Assembly: GCA_029263395.1 (NCBI GenBank)
Contig: JAJCXO010000196.1
Span: forward strand, 1-50,956
Length of the DNA stretch: 50,956 nucleotides
Source of the DNA: Acidobacteriota bacterium
GTDB taxonomy: Bacteria; Acidobacteriota; Thermoanaerobaculia; Multivoradales; J023
Direction of reading: 5' to 3'
Part shown: one piece after another, positions 34,084 to 41,807 of the stretch
Position numbering within the stretch: position 1 is the first letter of the stretch
Layout of the letters: each line of letters opens with the position of its first letter
Notes under the pieces: model-generated
The model's database searches: none
Told to the model about the DNA's origin: nothing
Seen by the model: the letters and a program-made list of their open reading frames with translations, nothing else
Position numbers and translations under genes: made by a program

Positions 34084-36963
34084 ATGCCATGTGTCTGGTC
34101 GGATAGAGTTTTGCGCATCTGGTCGATTGTAGCGACCGGATTGTGGGTGATTGGCTGTTCTTCGCCCGCCACTACAGCTACGTCTGAAGTTGTCTTCATG
34201 AGTAGCCCGCCTCTGGAACGCGGCTACGTGCGGCGAGCTTGTGGTTTCGACATGAATCGGAACGGCATTATCGGCGAGCCGGACGACTGTGATGTCTGCG
34301 ACGGTGAGACAACCGATCCGGACGGTGATGGCGTTGACGAAGATCTGATTTACATCGACGTCGAAGAGGGCAGCGACCGGGGCGGCAACGGCAGTCCGGA
34401 AAGACCCTACAGGTCGATTCAGTTTGCTTGGAACGCTGCCGACGGTCCGGGTGACGGGGCCGAAGATATCCTTTGTTTTCGTGGCTGGGCGACGACCGAG
34501 GAGACGATTAGACCGGGTACCCGCGGCTTGCCCGCAACCTACACGGTTCCGAGAACCGGCAGTCAGGCTCGTGACTGGCAATTTCCGCAGCACCCAACGA
34601 TGCTGGTGGGTTGGGACTCGGACAATGATGGCGCCTATCCGCCCTACGATCCAGACGACATAGCGGTGCTCGATGGTTCTGGAGACGGCGCACGGCATGG
34701 CCTGGCGAGAGTTTTTCATTTGCAGCCGGCCAATGACTATGTCGAAATTGCCCATTTCCAAGTCCACGATTACGGCCGATTCTCGTTTGGTGTCGACTCT
34801 GGCTTCATCCGTTTTGGGCCCCGCGGTGACGGCGTCGACCATACCTACTACCACGATGTCGAGCTGTACGCTTTGAACAAGGCCCGGAAAGGAGATGGAG
34901 GTAAAGACTTCGCGATCGACATCTTCCACTCTGGCCTCCACTGGGCCAACTTTTCCAACTTGTTGTTCGTCGACAATGGCGGTTGGTTCGTCCGCGGTTC
35001 GGGACCGGATAGCGGGCTTGATGATGGCCCTCTGCGCTGGCAGAACATTTCCCGCACCGTGCACGGCTGCGACTTTACCGATTGTGGTGAGATGGCGGGG
35101 TGGCCAGGGGTCAAAGTCTGGGGGTACATTTCGCGGATCGAGTTCCTCGACTCGGTGTTTGATACCAACGTCGCTCATTGGGAGCCAAATCCTAACGGCG
35201 GGCATGGCGGAACGATGTTGGTTGTCGGTCAGTGTACCCAGGACTGGACGATCCGCAACAACGAGTTCATCGATCCGGCGATCGCCCTCAGGATCCAGCC
35301 GGCTTCGGACGGTTTTTGTGACAACCAGCACGCCCGGCCGATCGAGAAGGTGGTCTTCGATCGCAATATCGTGCGCAATACCTACGGTGCTTGGGGCTAC
35401 GGCAACGTTGGGGTAGACGTCTCGAAGTTCGAACGTAATGAAGGGGATGTTCCGGGCGAGTCTCTGGGAGACCTGACGATCACCAACAACTTTCTGTCGA
35501 CGGTCAAGGTGGGTTGGGAGAGTTGTGTACACGTTGGCGTCGGGAACCATGTAGCTCCTCCTCCTGGCCAGATCCTCATCGCCAACAATACCTGCGTTGG
35601 TGAGATTCGTCGGGCAGGCGCGATCACCATCGGTGCTCTCGATGAAGATCCAGATCCCAGATATCTGCAACAGAACATTGTGATCAAGAACAATGTCATT
35701 GCTGGACTCAGCGAAGGCCAGGCCAACATCCAAACGTCCTATGAGCCAGCTGACTTGGACTCGGATACCAACGTCTTCGACCAGGCTGGCGTTTACCGCT
35801 GGGTCGACGGCGAGGATCTAGACCTTGCGAATTGGAAAGATGTTTCCGGAGTTGATGAGGGCTCCCGAGAGTGTCAACCTGCCTTCGAGAATGAGGCCGG
35901 GGGAGATTTTCACCTACAGCGAAACGACACCTGCGCTCAAGGAAAGGGAGAGAGCCTGATGGCTCTCGACGGGTTGGATATCGATGGTGATCCCCGGCCC
36001 GAGCAAGAGGTGAGTTGGGACGCGGGAGCGGATCAAGTTCAAACGGTTTTGCCCGAAGAGCCTCCCTATCGATTTGCTGCATCACCTTCTGATATCGTGC
36101 CCGGTGGTACAACCGAAATTCAGATGTCGCTGACGACCAACGAGACTGGTATTTGCCGTTGGAGTGGAGAGCCGGGAGCTTCCTACAGCGAAATGGAGGA
36201 GACCTTTGCGGTGACGAATGGTCAGACACACTCGACCATGCTCTACGATTTGGAGAACGGTGAACACTACAGCTACTTCATCCGTTGTCTCGATGTTTTG
36301 GGTAACGCCAATACGGAAGACTTCCCGATCTCGTTTACCGTTGCCGATTTGCGAACCGGGTTGGTCGGTTATTGGTCTATGGATCAAGAGTCCGGCAACC
36401 AAGTCCGTGACCAAAGCGACAGCGGCCACGATGGGCAGTTGGTGGGTGGGCCGATCTGGAGCGAGGGGCATTCCGGCAACGCGTTGTTGTTCGATGGGCG
36501 CCAAAGCCATGTCTCGGTAGAGCCTGCCGCCGGTTTGAACAAGCTAAACCAGCTGACTCTCTCGGGTTGGGTCAAGTTGGCCCCAGCCTCGTGTCCGTGT
36601 TCGATTTTCGACAAGTCTGAGAGTGAGTATGATGGTTTCGGGATGTCAGTAGACGCTTCGGGGCGTGTGCGTGTCACACTCAACGATACGTTTCTGACCA
36701 GCAACCGACTGGTGGCAGACGGGCGGTGGCGTCACCTGGTCGCCGTTTATGATGGCCAGGATCTGAAGCTTTTTGTCGATGGCACCGAGGATCGGTGGGA
36801 CTGGATGAATGCGGGGGGGCTCGAGACGCTGTCGCCGCTCAAGATCGGTGCGCCGCGGTCTGGAAGGAAGGGTTACCTCACCGGTTCGCTCGACGAGCTC
36901 CGAATCTATGACCGTCCGTTGAGCGATGAGGAGATTGAGCAGCTCGCCTCAGGCGCCAAGTAG
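34084..36963 (+). CDS. Lipoprotein with beta-helix repeats and C-terminal LamG domain
   Basis: 959 residues. Seen: signal peptide ending in lipobox WVIGC (Cys25), so it is probably lipid-anchored or sorted through the lipoprotein path. Residues ~55-95 have DMNRNGIIGEPDD and DPDGDGVDEDL, calcium-binding-like loops. ~100-650 is a right-handed beta-helix-like stretch with many Asn/Asp-turn repeats (IRNNEFIDPAIAL, ITNNFLSTVKV, IANNTCVGE). ~660-755 contains NETGICRWSGEPGASYSEM, a repeat domain known from secreted proteins of these phyla. ~760-955 is a LamG/concanavalin-like domain (GLVGYWSMDQESGN, WRHLVAVYDGQDLKLFVDG). It is probably an extracellular polysaccharide-binding or degrading protein; no catalytic triad is identified. 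Confidence 0.88.
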   Translation: MPCVWSDRVLRIWSIVATGLWVIGCSSPATTATSEVVFMSSPPLERGYVRRACGFDMNRNGIIGEPDDCDVCDGETTDPDGDGVDEDLIYIDVEEGSDRGGNGSPERPYRSIQFAWNAADGPGDGAEDILCFRGWATTEETIRPGTRGLPATYTVPRTGSQARDWQFPQHPTMLVGWDSDNDGAYPPYDPDDIAVLDGSGDGARHGLARVFHLQPANDYVEIAHFQVHDYGRFSFGVDSGFIRFGPRGDGVDHTYYHDVELYALNKARKGDGGKDFAIDIFHSGLHWANFSNLLFVDNGGWFVRGSGPDSGLDDGPLRWQNISRTVHGCDFTDCGEMAGWPGVKVWGYISRIEFLDSVFDTNVAHWEPNPNGGHGGTMLVVGQCTQDWTIRNNEFIDPAIALRIQPASDGFCDNQHARPIEKVVFDRNIVRNTYGAWGYGNVGVDVSKFERNEGDVPGESLGDLTITNNFLSTVKVGWESCVHVGVGNHVAPPPGQILIANNTCVGEIRRAGAITIGALDEDPDPRYLQQNIVIKNNVIAGLSEGQANIQTSYEPADLDSDTNVFDQAGVYRWVDGEDLDLANWKDVSGVDEGSRECQPAFENEAGGDFHLQRNDTCAQGKGESLMALDGLDIDGDPRPEQEVSWDAGADQVQTVLPEEPPYRFAASPSDIVPGGTTEIQMSLTTNETGICRWSGEPGASYSEMEETFAVTNGQTHSTMLYDLENGEHYSYFIRCLDVLGNANTEDFPISFTVADLRTGLVGYWSMDQESGNQVRDQSDSGHDGQLVGGPIWSEGHSGNALLFDGRQSHVSVEPAAGLNKLNQLTLSGWVKLAPASCPCSIFDKSESEYDGFGMSVDASGRVRVTLNDTFLTSNRLVADGRWRHLVAVYDGQDLKLFVDGTEDRWDWMNAGGLETLSPLKIGAPRSGRKGYLTGSLDELRIYDRPLSDEEIEQLASGAK

Positions 36964-37009
36964 CGGTTCGTTTTGTGTCGATAGAAGCCTACGACGACGG
37001 ATTAGCGTG

Positions 37010-38368
37010 TCACTCCTCGGGTTCGTCGACAACCGGGTGGACTCCGCTCTCGAACATTCGCAACCTCGAATCAACCTCGAGGAATCGATCCGCCATCGTT
37101 TTGACAAACCGTCCCATCCAAGAATTCAGCTCCAAGCCGGAGCTGAGTGTCTCCCGCTGGACAACCATAACGGTGACGTCGTCGATAGCTTGTACGGTGG
37201 CGGAGCGCTGTTGGGCGGAAAAGATCGCCATTTCACCGAATACGTCTCCTGGTCCCAGCTCCCGGACCAGATTGGTCTGGCCGTGGATCTCTTTGGATAC
37301 TTGGCAACGGCCTTCAGTGATGATGTACGCAACGTCGGCTTCCTCGCCTTCGGTCACGATAGCGGTACCGGCTTCGAAAATACGGGTCGGCAAATGCCAG
37401 GCGCCGCGCATGAACAGCTCGATATCGCGTTGCATCGCAACCACCGACGGATAACGATCTCTGCGATCGGGTGCCATCGCTCGCATGACGATCCGGGTCA
37501 GGTCTGGCGGCAATACGCCTTCGCCCATAACCATGTCAGGGGGATCAAACTCGCAGCTCAACACCTGCGTCAAGAGCTTGTAATAGTTGCGCTCGCGATA
37601 CGGAGGCCGGCCGGTGAGTACGTGATAAAGCGTTGCGCCGACAGCGAAGACGTCGGTGCGCGCATCGAGGGTTTCGTGCAAACCCTCAACTTGTTCTGGC
37701 GCCATATATGCCGGGGATCCAATGATGCTACCGGGTTGATCGATCTCGGCCGTAGCCGAGACCTCGACGCGCCGGTTGCTGCCGGTGTCCTCGGACTCTG
37801 GCATGAGCCGAGCGATGCCCCAATCCATGATGTACACCTGTCCGAACTGACCAACCATGATGTTCGACGGTTTGACATCACGGTGGATGACACCCCGACT
37901 GTGAGCAAAGGACAGCGCTTCGCAGACCTTGACCAAGATTTGCAGCAGTTCCGCCAAGTGATCAGGCTTGAGGCGATCTTCTCCGGCTTGGTCAATCCTC
38001 TTGCCTAGGGTCTCGCCTTCGACCATCTTCATGGTGAAGTAGTAGCGACCTTCAATGTCACGCCCGAGCTCATGGATCGGAACGATGTTGGGGTGGTCGA
38101 GTTGGCCGGTCACTTGGGCTTCGAGTAGGAACCTTTGAATCCGATCGCGTTCGACAGAAAAATCAGAGTCGAGGCGCTTGAGGGCGGTTTCTCGCAGCAG
38201 GGTCCGGTCTCGCATCCGATGGACCGTGCACATCCCGCCACGCCCGATCTCGCCTTGATCGTTGTAGCGGGTGGCGAGATCCTGCCGAGCCAGACTGTCG
38301 GTTGCACGACGGCTGGGTTCAGGTGTCGTCTTTGGCCGCCTCAGCCACTTAGAGAAAAGAGCTTTCAT
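37010..38368 (-). CDS. Ser/Thr kinase fused to C-terminal cyclic-nucleotide-binding domain (kinase - cNMP)
   Basis: 452 residues. Kinase domain ~35-315: IGRGGM (third glycine replaced by Cys), Lys63, HRDVKPSN (161-168), DWG in place of DFG (181-183), APEQVEG (222-228). cNMP domain ~322-430: AGTAIVTEGEEADVAYIITEGRCQV and phosphate-binding cassette FGEMAIFSAQQRSATV (376-391) with the Arg used for cyclic phosphate. A short tail follows (HPVVDEPEE). The same length and the opposite domain order to 27906-29264 suggest permuted gene fusions or independent fusions. cNMP binding probably regulates the kinase. It is convergent with the LamG gene; start ATG with GGAG 6 bases upstream. Confidence 0.93.
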   Translation of the reverse strand: MKALFSKWLRRPKTTPEPSRRATDSLARQDLATRYNDQGEIGRGGMCTVHRMRDRTLLRETALKRLDSDFSVERDRIQRFLLEAQVTGQLDHPNIVPIHELGRDIEGRYYFTMKMVEGETLGKRIDQAGEDRLKPDHLAELLQILVKVCEALSFAHSRGVIHRDVKPSNIMVGQFGQVYIMDWGIARLMPESEDTGSNRRVEVSATAEIDQPGSIIGSPAYMAPEQVEGLHETLDARTDVFAVGATLYHVLTGRPPYRERNYYKLLTQVLSCEFDPPDMVMGEGVLPPDLTRIVMRAMAPDRRDRYPSVVAMQRDIELFMRGAWHLPTRIFEAGTAIVTEGEEADVAYIITEGRCQVSKEIHGQTNLVRELGPGDVFGEMAIFSAQQRSATVQAIDDVTVMVVQRETLSSGLELNSWMGRFVKTMADRFLEVDSRLRMFESGVHPVVDEPEE

Positions 38369-38706
38369 CGAGACTCCGAACTCGGTGATCCGAGGGGCCT
38401 CAGGACCAGATCATGGGGTGAGCAGGTGGTAGAAGATTCGCAAGTTGTGTTGATTGTAGCAGTCTAGCGAGGTGTTGTTTGGCCTCACGTCGCACGGCTG
38501 GCTTGCGCCCGCCAGGACGATAGGCGATGAAACCCGACAATCTTGTCCGTTGGCAAGGAAGTTGGTCGTCGTAGGTCACTCAGGCTCGGGTTGGTGTGAG
38601 CGACTGCGACCGCGGCGGCGGTGGAGTCTGGGTAACCGTTGAACGGCAGACTCTGCAGGGCAAGACATGTCAAAAGCCCTGCGGGTATCCAAGACAACAT
38701 AAAAAT

Positions 38707-38737
38707 ACCGCCTCTGGCGTCCGGTGCCAGAGGCGGT
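38707..38737 (-). terminator. Strong intrinsic terminator on the minus strand
   Basis: A perfect 12-bp stem (ACCGCCTCTGGC / GCCAGAGGCGGT, 38707-38718 and 38726-38737) with a 7-base loop. Read on the minus strand it is followed by A-TTTTT, a classic Rho-independent end. It points away from any annotated gene: the closest minus gene upstream is the HTH-TPR regulator, 1.26 kb away. An unannotated transcript may end here. Confidence 0.85.
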
Positions 38738-38776
38738 TTGAAAGGAGCGCCTCGCCTAAAAGTTTTTGAATGCTCG

Positions 38777-38850
38777 GGCCCTGCGTCGCTCAGCCAGGAC
38801 TAGTTGTCTCAGGTCTCCACGCTGTATTTCTGCCTGAGCGACGCTGGGCC
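38777..38850. repeat. 17-bp imperfect inverted repeat next to the orphan terminator
   Basis: GGCCCTGCGTCGCTCAG (38777-38793) and CTGAGCGACGCTGGGCC (38834-38850) match as inverted arms with one mismatch, with 40 bases between. On the minus strand this stem would come just before the terminator at 38707-38737, so it may be part of a structured transcript. Confidence 0.8.
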
Positions 38851-39156
38851 AGATTTGAATAGTTAAAATTTGACTGCTGGGTGGCGTGTCATTATGTTGA
38901 TTGATCTTGCATCGATCATTCGGTGTGGGAGATTGTTATGTGATAGACAAATAGAATTACTGTTACGTTCGAGTCGTTGAAGCCTGGGTTGTTTGCCTGC
39001 TGTGGGTAGATCTTACGCTATGAAGCGTTACGGAGTTTCTTACGAGACGCTGTATTTCTACCTTGCTTTTTAAGGTTCTTGAACGCTGTTGGTTTTAGAG
39101 CTGAAGTTGTAGCGGAAGAGTTCTCGGGGTTGATAATGAATCCGAATCGACATGGG

Positions 39157-39218
39157 GCCCGGGGTCGTTCTCGAATGATGGTACGTTTCGACAGAGCTGT
39201 AGTTGAACGGCCCCGGGC
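39157..39218. repeat. 14-bp inverted repeat with one wobble
   Basis: GCCCGGGGTCGTTC (39157-39170) pairs with GAACGGCCCCGGGC (39205-39218), 13 of 14 exact and one wobble, across a 34-base loop. It lies in the gene-poor region and could be a hairpin in an RNA from either strand. Confidence 0.75.
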
Positions 39219-39770
39219 GGTCTCTAAATCGGATTTCTAATAAGCGTCTCGCCTTTCGGAAACAGAGTGTTTTCCCAGGAGCCGCGTGTGTTGGTCTATT
39301 TGTTGCCCGACGAGATGATCTTAGGTGCTGTGGATTACGGTCAGCATTACTACTTGAGACAAACCTGTGGCGCATCAGAGCCGTAGGTTTCGGTCTCGAT
39401 GGCTGGTTGCTAACCCAGGCTGGGCCATTGACAGGGCCTGCTTGGCGTAGTTGCGCCGCAGTAGGTAGCCGAGCCCTGAAGGCCCAGAGTGGGTGGGCCC
39501 CGCGCGATTGACCGCTGACGAGGCTCCGTTTGAGCCAGACAGTGGGCTGCGGGTGTGCCCTCTGGTCAGCAGGCAGGTCTACGACAGCTCTCGGCGAAGT
39601 CTCTAACGCGGACGGTCATGGGAGCTGCCGAACCAGTGCCGCGTTTGGGGTAACTCGGGCAAGCTGATGGCGAACGGCCCTGGAATCGCGATAACCGAGA
39701 AGGTCTCTGAGATTTCTCTCTTACAGACAGAGGACTGCTACTCCGTTGATCGGAGCTGATACTCAAGGGT

Positions 39771-39798
39771 GTGATCTCACCTGTGGGGACGGGTGAGA
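39771..39798. promoter_or_regulatory. 9-bp hairpin upstream of the 32-codon ORF
   Basis: GATCTCACC (39771-39779) and GGTGAGATC (39790-39798) form a perfect 9-bp stem around a 10-base loop, 45 bases before the ATG at 39843. It could be an operator or a leader hairpin controlling the small ORF. Confidence 0.5.
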
Positions 39799-39842
39799 TC
39801 CATCGCAGTTGGCAGACAAATTACTCAAGGAAGGAGAAGACG

Positions 39843-39941
39843 ATGACTACGTCTTTCTGTCGTCACTCGGTCTCCATGACTCCTGGTATCCAGACTACTG
39901 GTGCCTTGGGTGTGGGCCCTATTGTCGATCCCATCGGCTGA
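39843..39941 (+). CDS. Candidate 32-residue peptide, convergent with the HTH-TPR gene
   Basis: Seen: ATG at 39843 preceded by AAGGAAGGAG (39828-39837), five bases from the ATG, one of the stronger ribosome binding sites in the window. It reads 32 codons to TGA 39939-39941. The peptide has a Thr/Ser/Arg/His N-terminus and a Gly/hydrophobic C-terminus (GALGVGPIVDPIG). No signal peptide is obvious. It is convergent with the HTH-TPR regulator, 52 bases between stops. A longer TTG-initiated frame from 39809 overlaps it but has no RBS. A peptide signal or leader role is an inference; it may also be an untranslated stretch. Confidence 0.5.
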   Translation: MTTSFCRHSVSMTPGIQTTGALGVGPIVDPIG

Positions 39942-39993
39942 GTTTACGCTCCGCGGCAGCGCGGGCTTTAGGCACACCAGTTGGCGTACCTTC

Positions 39994-41445
39994 TCAGGTG
40001 CGCCGTTGTTCGAGTTTAGGTTGTAATCGATCGATGGCTGCGATAGTCAGCTTGCCTTCCAGCGCAAGCCTCGTGTAGTCGGCTATGGCAGCCTCGAGCA
40101 CTTTGTTTTTGCGGTAGCGGGTCAGAAAAGAAGCCATCTGGAGGGCAATCTCGATCGCTGAGCGAATCTGTCCGCTGGCTAGTAAGACACGTGTCAAATC
40201 GAGGCGAACCAACCCAGCTTCGGCCGACGTTCGTTCGTCAAATAGCTCGAGTGCAGTTTCCAGGCGATGCTTGGCGACTGGAAAATCTTTTCTGGCGTAG
40301 GCGATTCTGCCTTGATGCCAAATTAGTTTAGCTTGGCTGATACCACCTTCGGTACTGAAGGTCGCAATCGCTTCGTCCAGCCATTTCTCGGCGTTGTCGA
40401 AGTCCTTCATCTGCTCGTAGCCGTAAGCGAGAGCGGAGTAGGTCGAGATGTAATAACTTCGGAGGTCGGGAGTCATGGTGGGTAATAGTTCGAGGGCTCG
40501 TGCCAAGACTCTTACCGCGGCAGAGAGGTTGCCAGCATTAGTCAACATGATTCCGCGATCTACCAAGGTTTTACCCATGTCGACATTGGAGCCGAGGTCG
40601 AAGTAGATCTCGAATCTCTCGCGCAGCAGAATGAGGGCTTGTTCGAATTGACCGTGGTCGGAGAGTAGGAATGCCCCACGTTTGAGAACGATGGCGATCG
40701 TCTTCTCGAGGGAATGTTTACGCGCTGTTTCTAGGGCGAAACTCACCGCCTTGCTCGCGGTCGGAAAGTCAGCGGTCAAACGGTGGACATCTCCAAAAAG
40801 AGCAATGGTGCGACACTGTAGATCCAGGCGCCGAGATTGGGAGCAAGCTAAATCAGGGATGACATCGAGAGCAACGGTTTCGAGTAATCTGGCCGCCAAC
40901 TTTGGTTTGTCGTACCGCAGCACGTCGAGATACTCGAGGTAGGCGACGACGAAGGCAGGCTCGCGATAGCGCTGCGCTGTTCTCAGGCGCCGCTTCTGCT
41001 CTTTTCCAGTGCAATCCGAGATCTTCGCGACCAAGTCTCGAGCGTTACCAACTCGCTCCAGGCACTTGTTTTCTATGCCGCTGTTCTCGTGACTTTGGAT
41101 CACTTTAGAGCCCGAGGACTCAGCTTCGATGTTGCGGGTCGCCTTTTCCAGCTTGAGCAAAACCGCAGCTTCTTTTCCCGGTTGCTCTAGATTTCGAAGG
41201 AAACTATCGGAGTCACAAGGAGCGTCGAGGGCCTTCGAGAAGAAGGCTCCAGGGTCGACTTGTAGCGCGTCCAAGGACTCGAGCAGTAGGTTCAGTGAGA
41301 TGCTGCGAGGACCGCGGCAGAACTTCCGCAGGTAGCCTTCGCTGCGCGAGACTTTGGCTTCAATAGCAGCAATCTCCCCCCAATGCTTGGAAAGTTCCTT
41401 CTGGAGAGCCGATTGAATGCCCTCGTGTGCGGCTTTTGCATCCAT
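39994..41445 (-). CDS. HTH - TPR regulator (RRNPP-like layout)
   Basis: 483 residues. N-terminal ~75 residues look like an XRE-type HTH (EIAAIEAKVSRSEGYLRKFC, SISLNLLLESLDALQVDP), followed by a variable linker to ~150. Residues ~160-470 form TPR-like helical pairs (FETASKAVSFALETARKHS-type, ALALELLPTMTPDL-type, NAEKWLDEAIATF, AKHRLETALELFDERT). This is the arrangement of RRNPP peptide-sensing regulators such as PlcR/Rgg, though those are known mainly in Firmicutes and the similarity is of architecture only. A TAAAAT box lies 11 bases before the ATG, suggesting a leaderless or very short leader transcript. A 12-bp palindrome is 58 bases upstream. Confidence 0.85.
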   Translation of the reverse strand: MDAKAAHEGIQSALQKELSKHWGEIAAIEAKVSRSEGYLRKFCRGPRSISLNLLLESLDALQVDPGAFFSKALDAPCDSDSFLRNLEQPGKEAAVLLKLEKATRNIEAESSGSKVIQSHENSGIENKCLERVGNARDLVAKISDCTGKEQKRRLRTAQRYREPAFVVAYLEYLDVLRYDKPKLAARLLETVALDVIPDLACSQSRRLDLQCRTIALFGDVHRLTADFPTASKAVSFALETARKHSLEKTIAIVLKRGAFLLSDHGQFEQALILLRERFEIYFDLGSNVDMGKTLVDRGIMLTNAGNLSAAVRVLARALELLPTMTPDLRSYYISTYSALAYGYEQMKDFDNAEKWLDEAIATFSTEGGISQAKLIWHQGRIAYARKDFPVAKHRLETALELFDERTSAEAGLVRLDLTRVLLASGQIRSAIEIALQMASFLTRYRKNKVLEAAIADYTRLALEGKLTIAAIDRLQPKLEQRRT

Positions 41446-41502
41446 CGGAGAAGTATTTTAGCAGAATCTATCGCCATAGGAGCCTGTTGACGCAAAAAAA
41501 GT

Positions 41503-41514
41503 CCGACCGGTCGG
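41503..41514. promoter_or_regulatory. 12-bp palindrome upstream of the HTH-TPR gene
   Basis: CCGACCGGTCGG is fully self-complementary and sits 58 bases upstream of the HTH-TPR start. The core resembles GACCGGTC-type sites bound by dimeric HTH regulators. Autoregulation by the adjacent HTH-TPR protein is plausible but unproven. Confidence 0.5.
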
Positions 41515-41734
41515 TTCGAGCGTCGGATAGATGGCCAAAAGTCAAGCTGTTGTGAGACTGTCTGTTGGGGGCTAGGTGTCTGATTACAATAGGCTTGTGC
41601 CCTTCCAGGCAAGCCGCCTACAGATGCCCTGGCAATTACGAGATGAAAGGGGAAAAAGTGGCTAAGCCACAAGATACAGGGCACCAATTGAGTGTTCTTG
41701 AAGGGGATTCGAGGCCAATCCAGGGCTTCGGACT

Positions 41735-41759
41735 AAAAGCGCGAGGGGTTAACTCGCGC
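41735..41759 (-). terminator. Intrinsic terminator after the M1 aminopeptidase gene
   Basis: Read on the minus strand, GCGCGAG and CTCGCGC (7 bp, 7-base loop, plus-strand 41739-41745 and 41753-41759) are followed by TTTTAG. It ends the aminopeptidase transcript 49 bases beyond its stop. The stem is formed from a unit of a short tandem repeat. Confidence 0.65.
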
Positions 41760-41789
41760 CTGAGGGGTTGGCTAGCGCCCGAGGGGCGG
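41739..41789. repeat. 17-19 bp tandem repeat in the terminator region
   Basis: Units 41739-41755, 41756-41774 and 41775-41789 share GCGC-[C/T]GAGGGGTT-type sequence, ending GCGCCCGAGGGGCGG. The middle unit has 19 bases and the last is partial. The array overlaps the terminator stem. Confidence 0.65.
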
Positions 41790-41807
41790 ACCATGAATCG
41801 TTCTGCG

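Larger units (their letters stand above)
38369..39993. other. 1.6-kb region without a conventional gene
   Basis: Contains a weak minus ORF (38485-38700, 71 codons) whose start sits in the T-run of a minus-strand terminator, three hairpins, a doubtful 39-codon frame near 39267-39384 and the 32-codon ORF described separately. It looks more AT-rich than the rest of the window. I see no recognisable protein, tRNA or rRNA. A non-coding RNA or several small peptides are possible. Confidence 0.6.
41446..41807. other. Spacer between HTH-TPR and aminopeptidase genes with repeats and terminator
   Basis: 362 bases holding the promoter region of the HTH-TPR gene (palindrome and TAAAAT), a small hairpin GTGGCTAAGCCAC (41658-41670), an 18-bp-type tandem repeat and the terminator of the aminopeptidase gene. 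No further gene is seen. Confidence 0.6.

Noticed and set aside
34006-35733. 575-codon minus-strand open frame
   Set aside because: It is antisense to the lipoprotein with a good RBS, lipobox and LamG domain. The antisense translation lacks any family signature and is a by-product of GC-rich codon use.
36926-38008. 360-codon plus-strand open frame
   Set aside because: Antisense to the kinase-cNMP gene, whose motifs are all recognisable. No RBS or domain on the plus strand.
38485-38700. 71-codon minus-strand ORF with a hydrophobic start
   Set aside because: Its ATG directly follows the T-run of an intrinsic terminator on the same strand, so it would lie beyond a transcript end, and no RBS is present.
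39203-39511. 102-codon plus-strand frame in the gene-poor region
   Set aside because: It begins inside a hairpin arm, has no clear RBS or family. A second frame (39267-39384) reads naturally but is equally unsupported.
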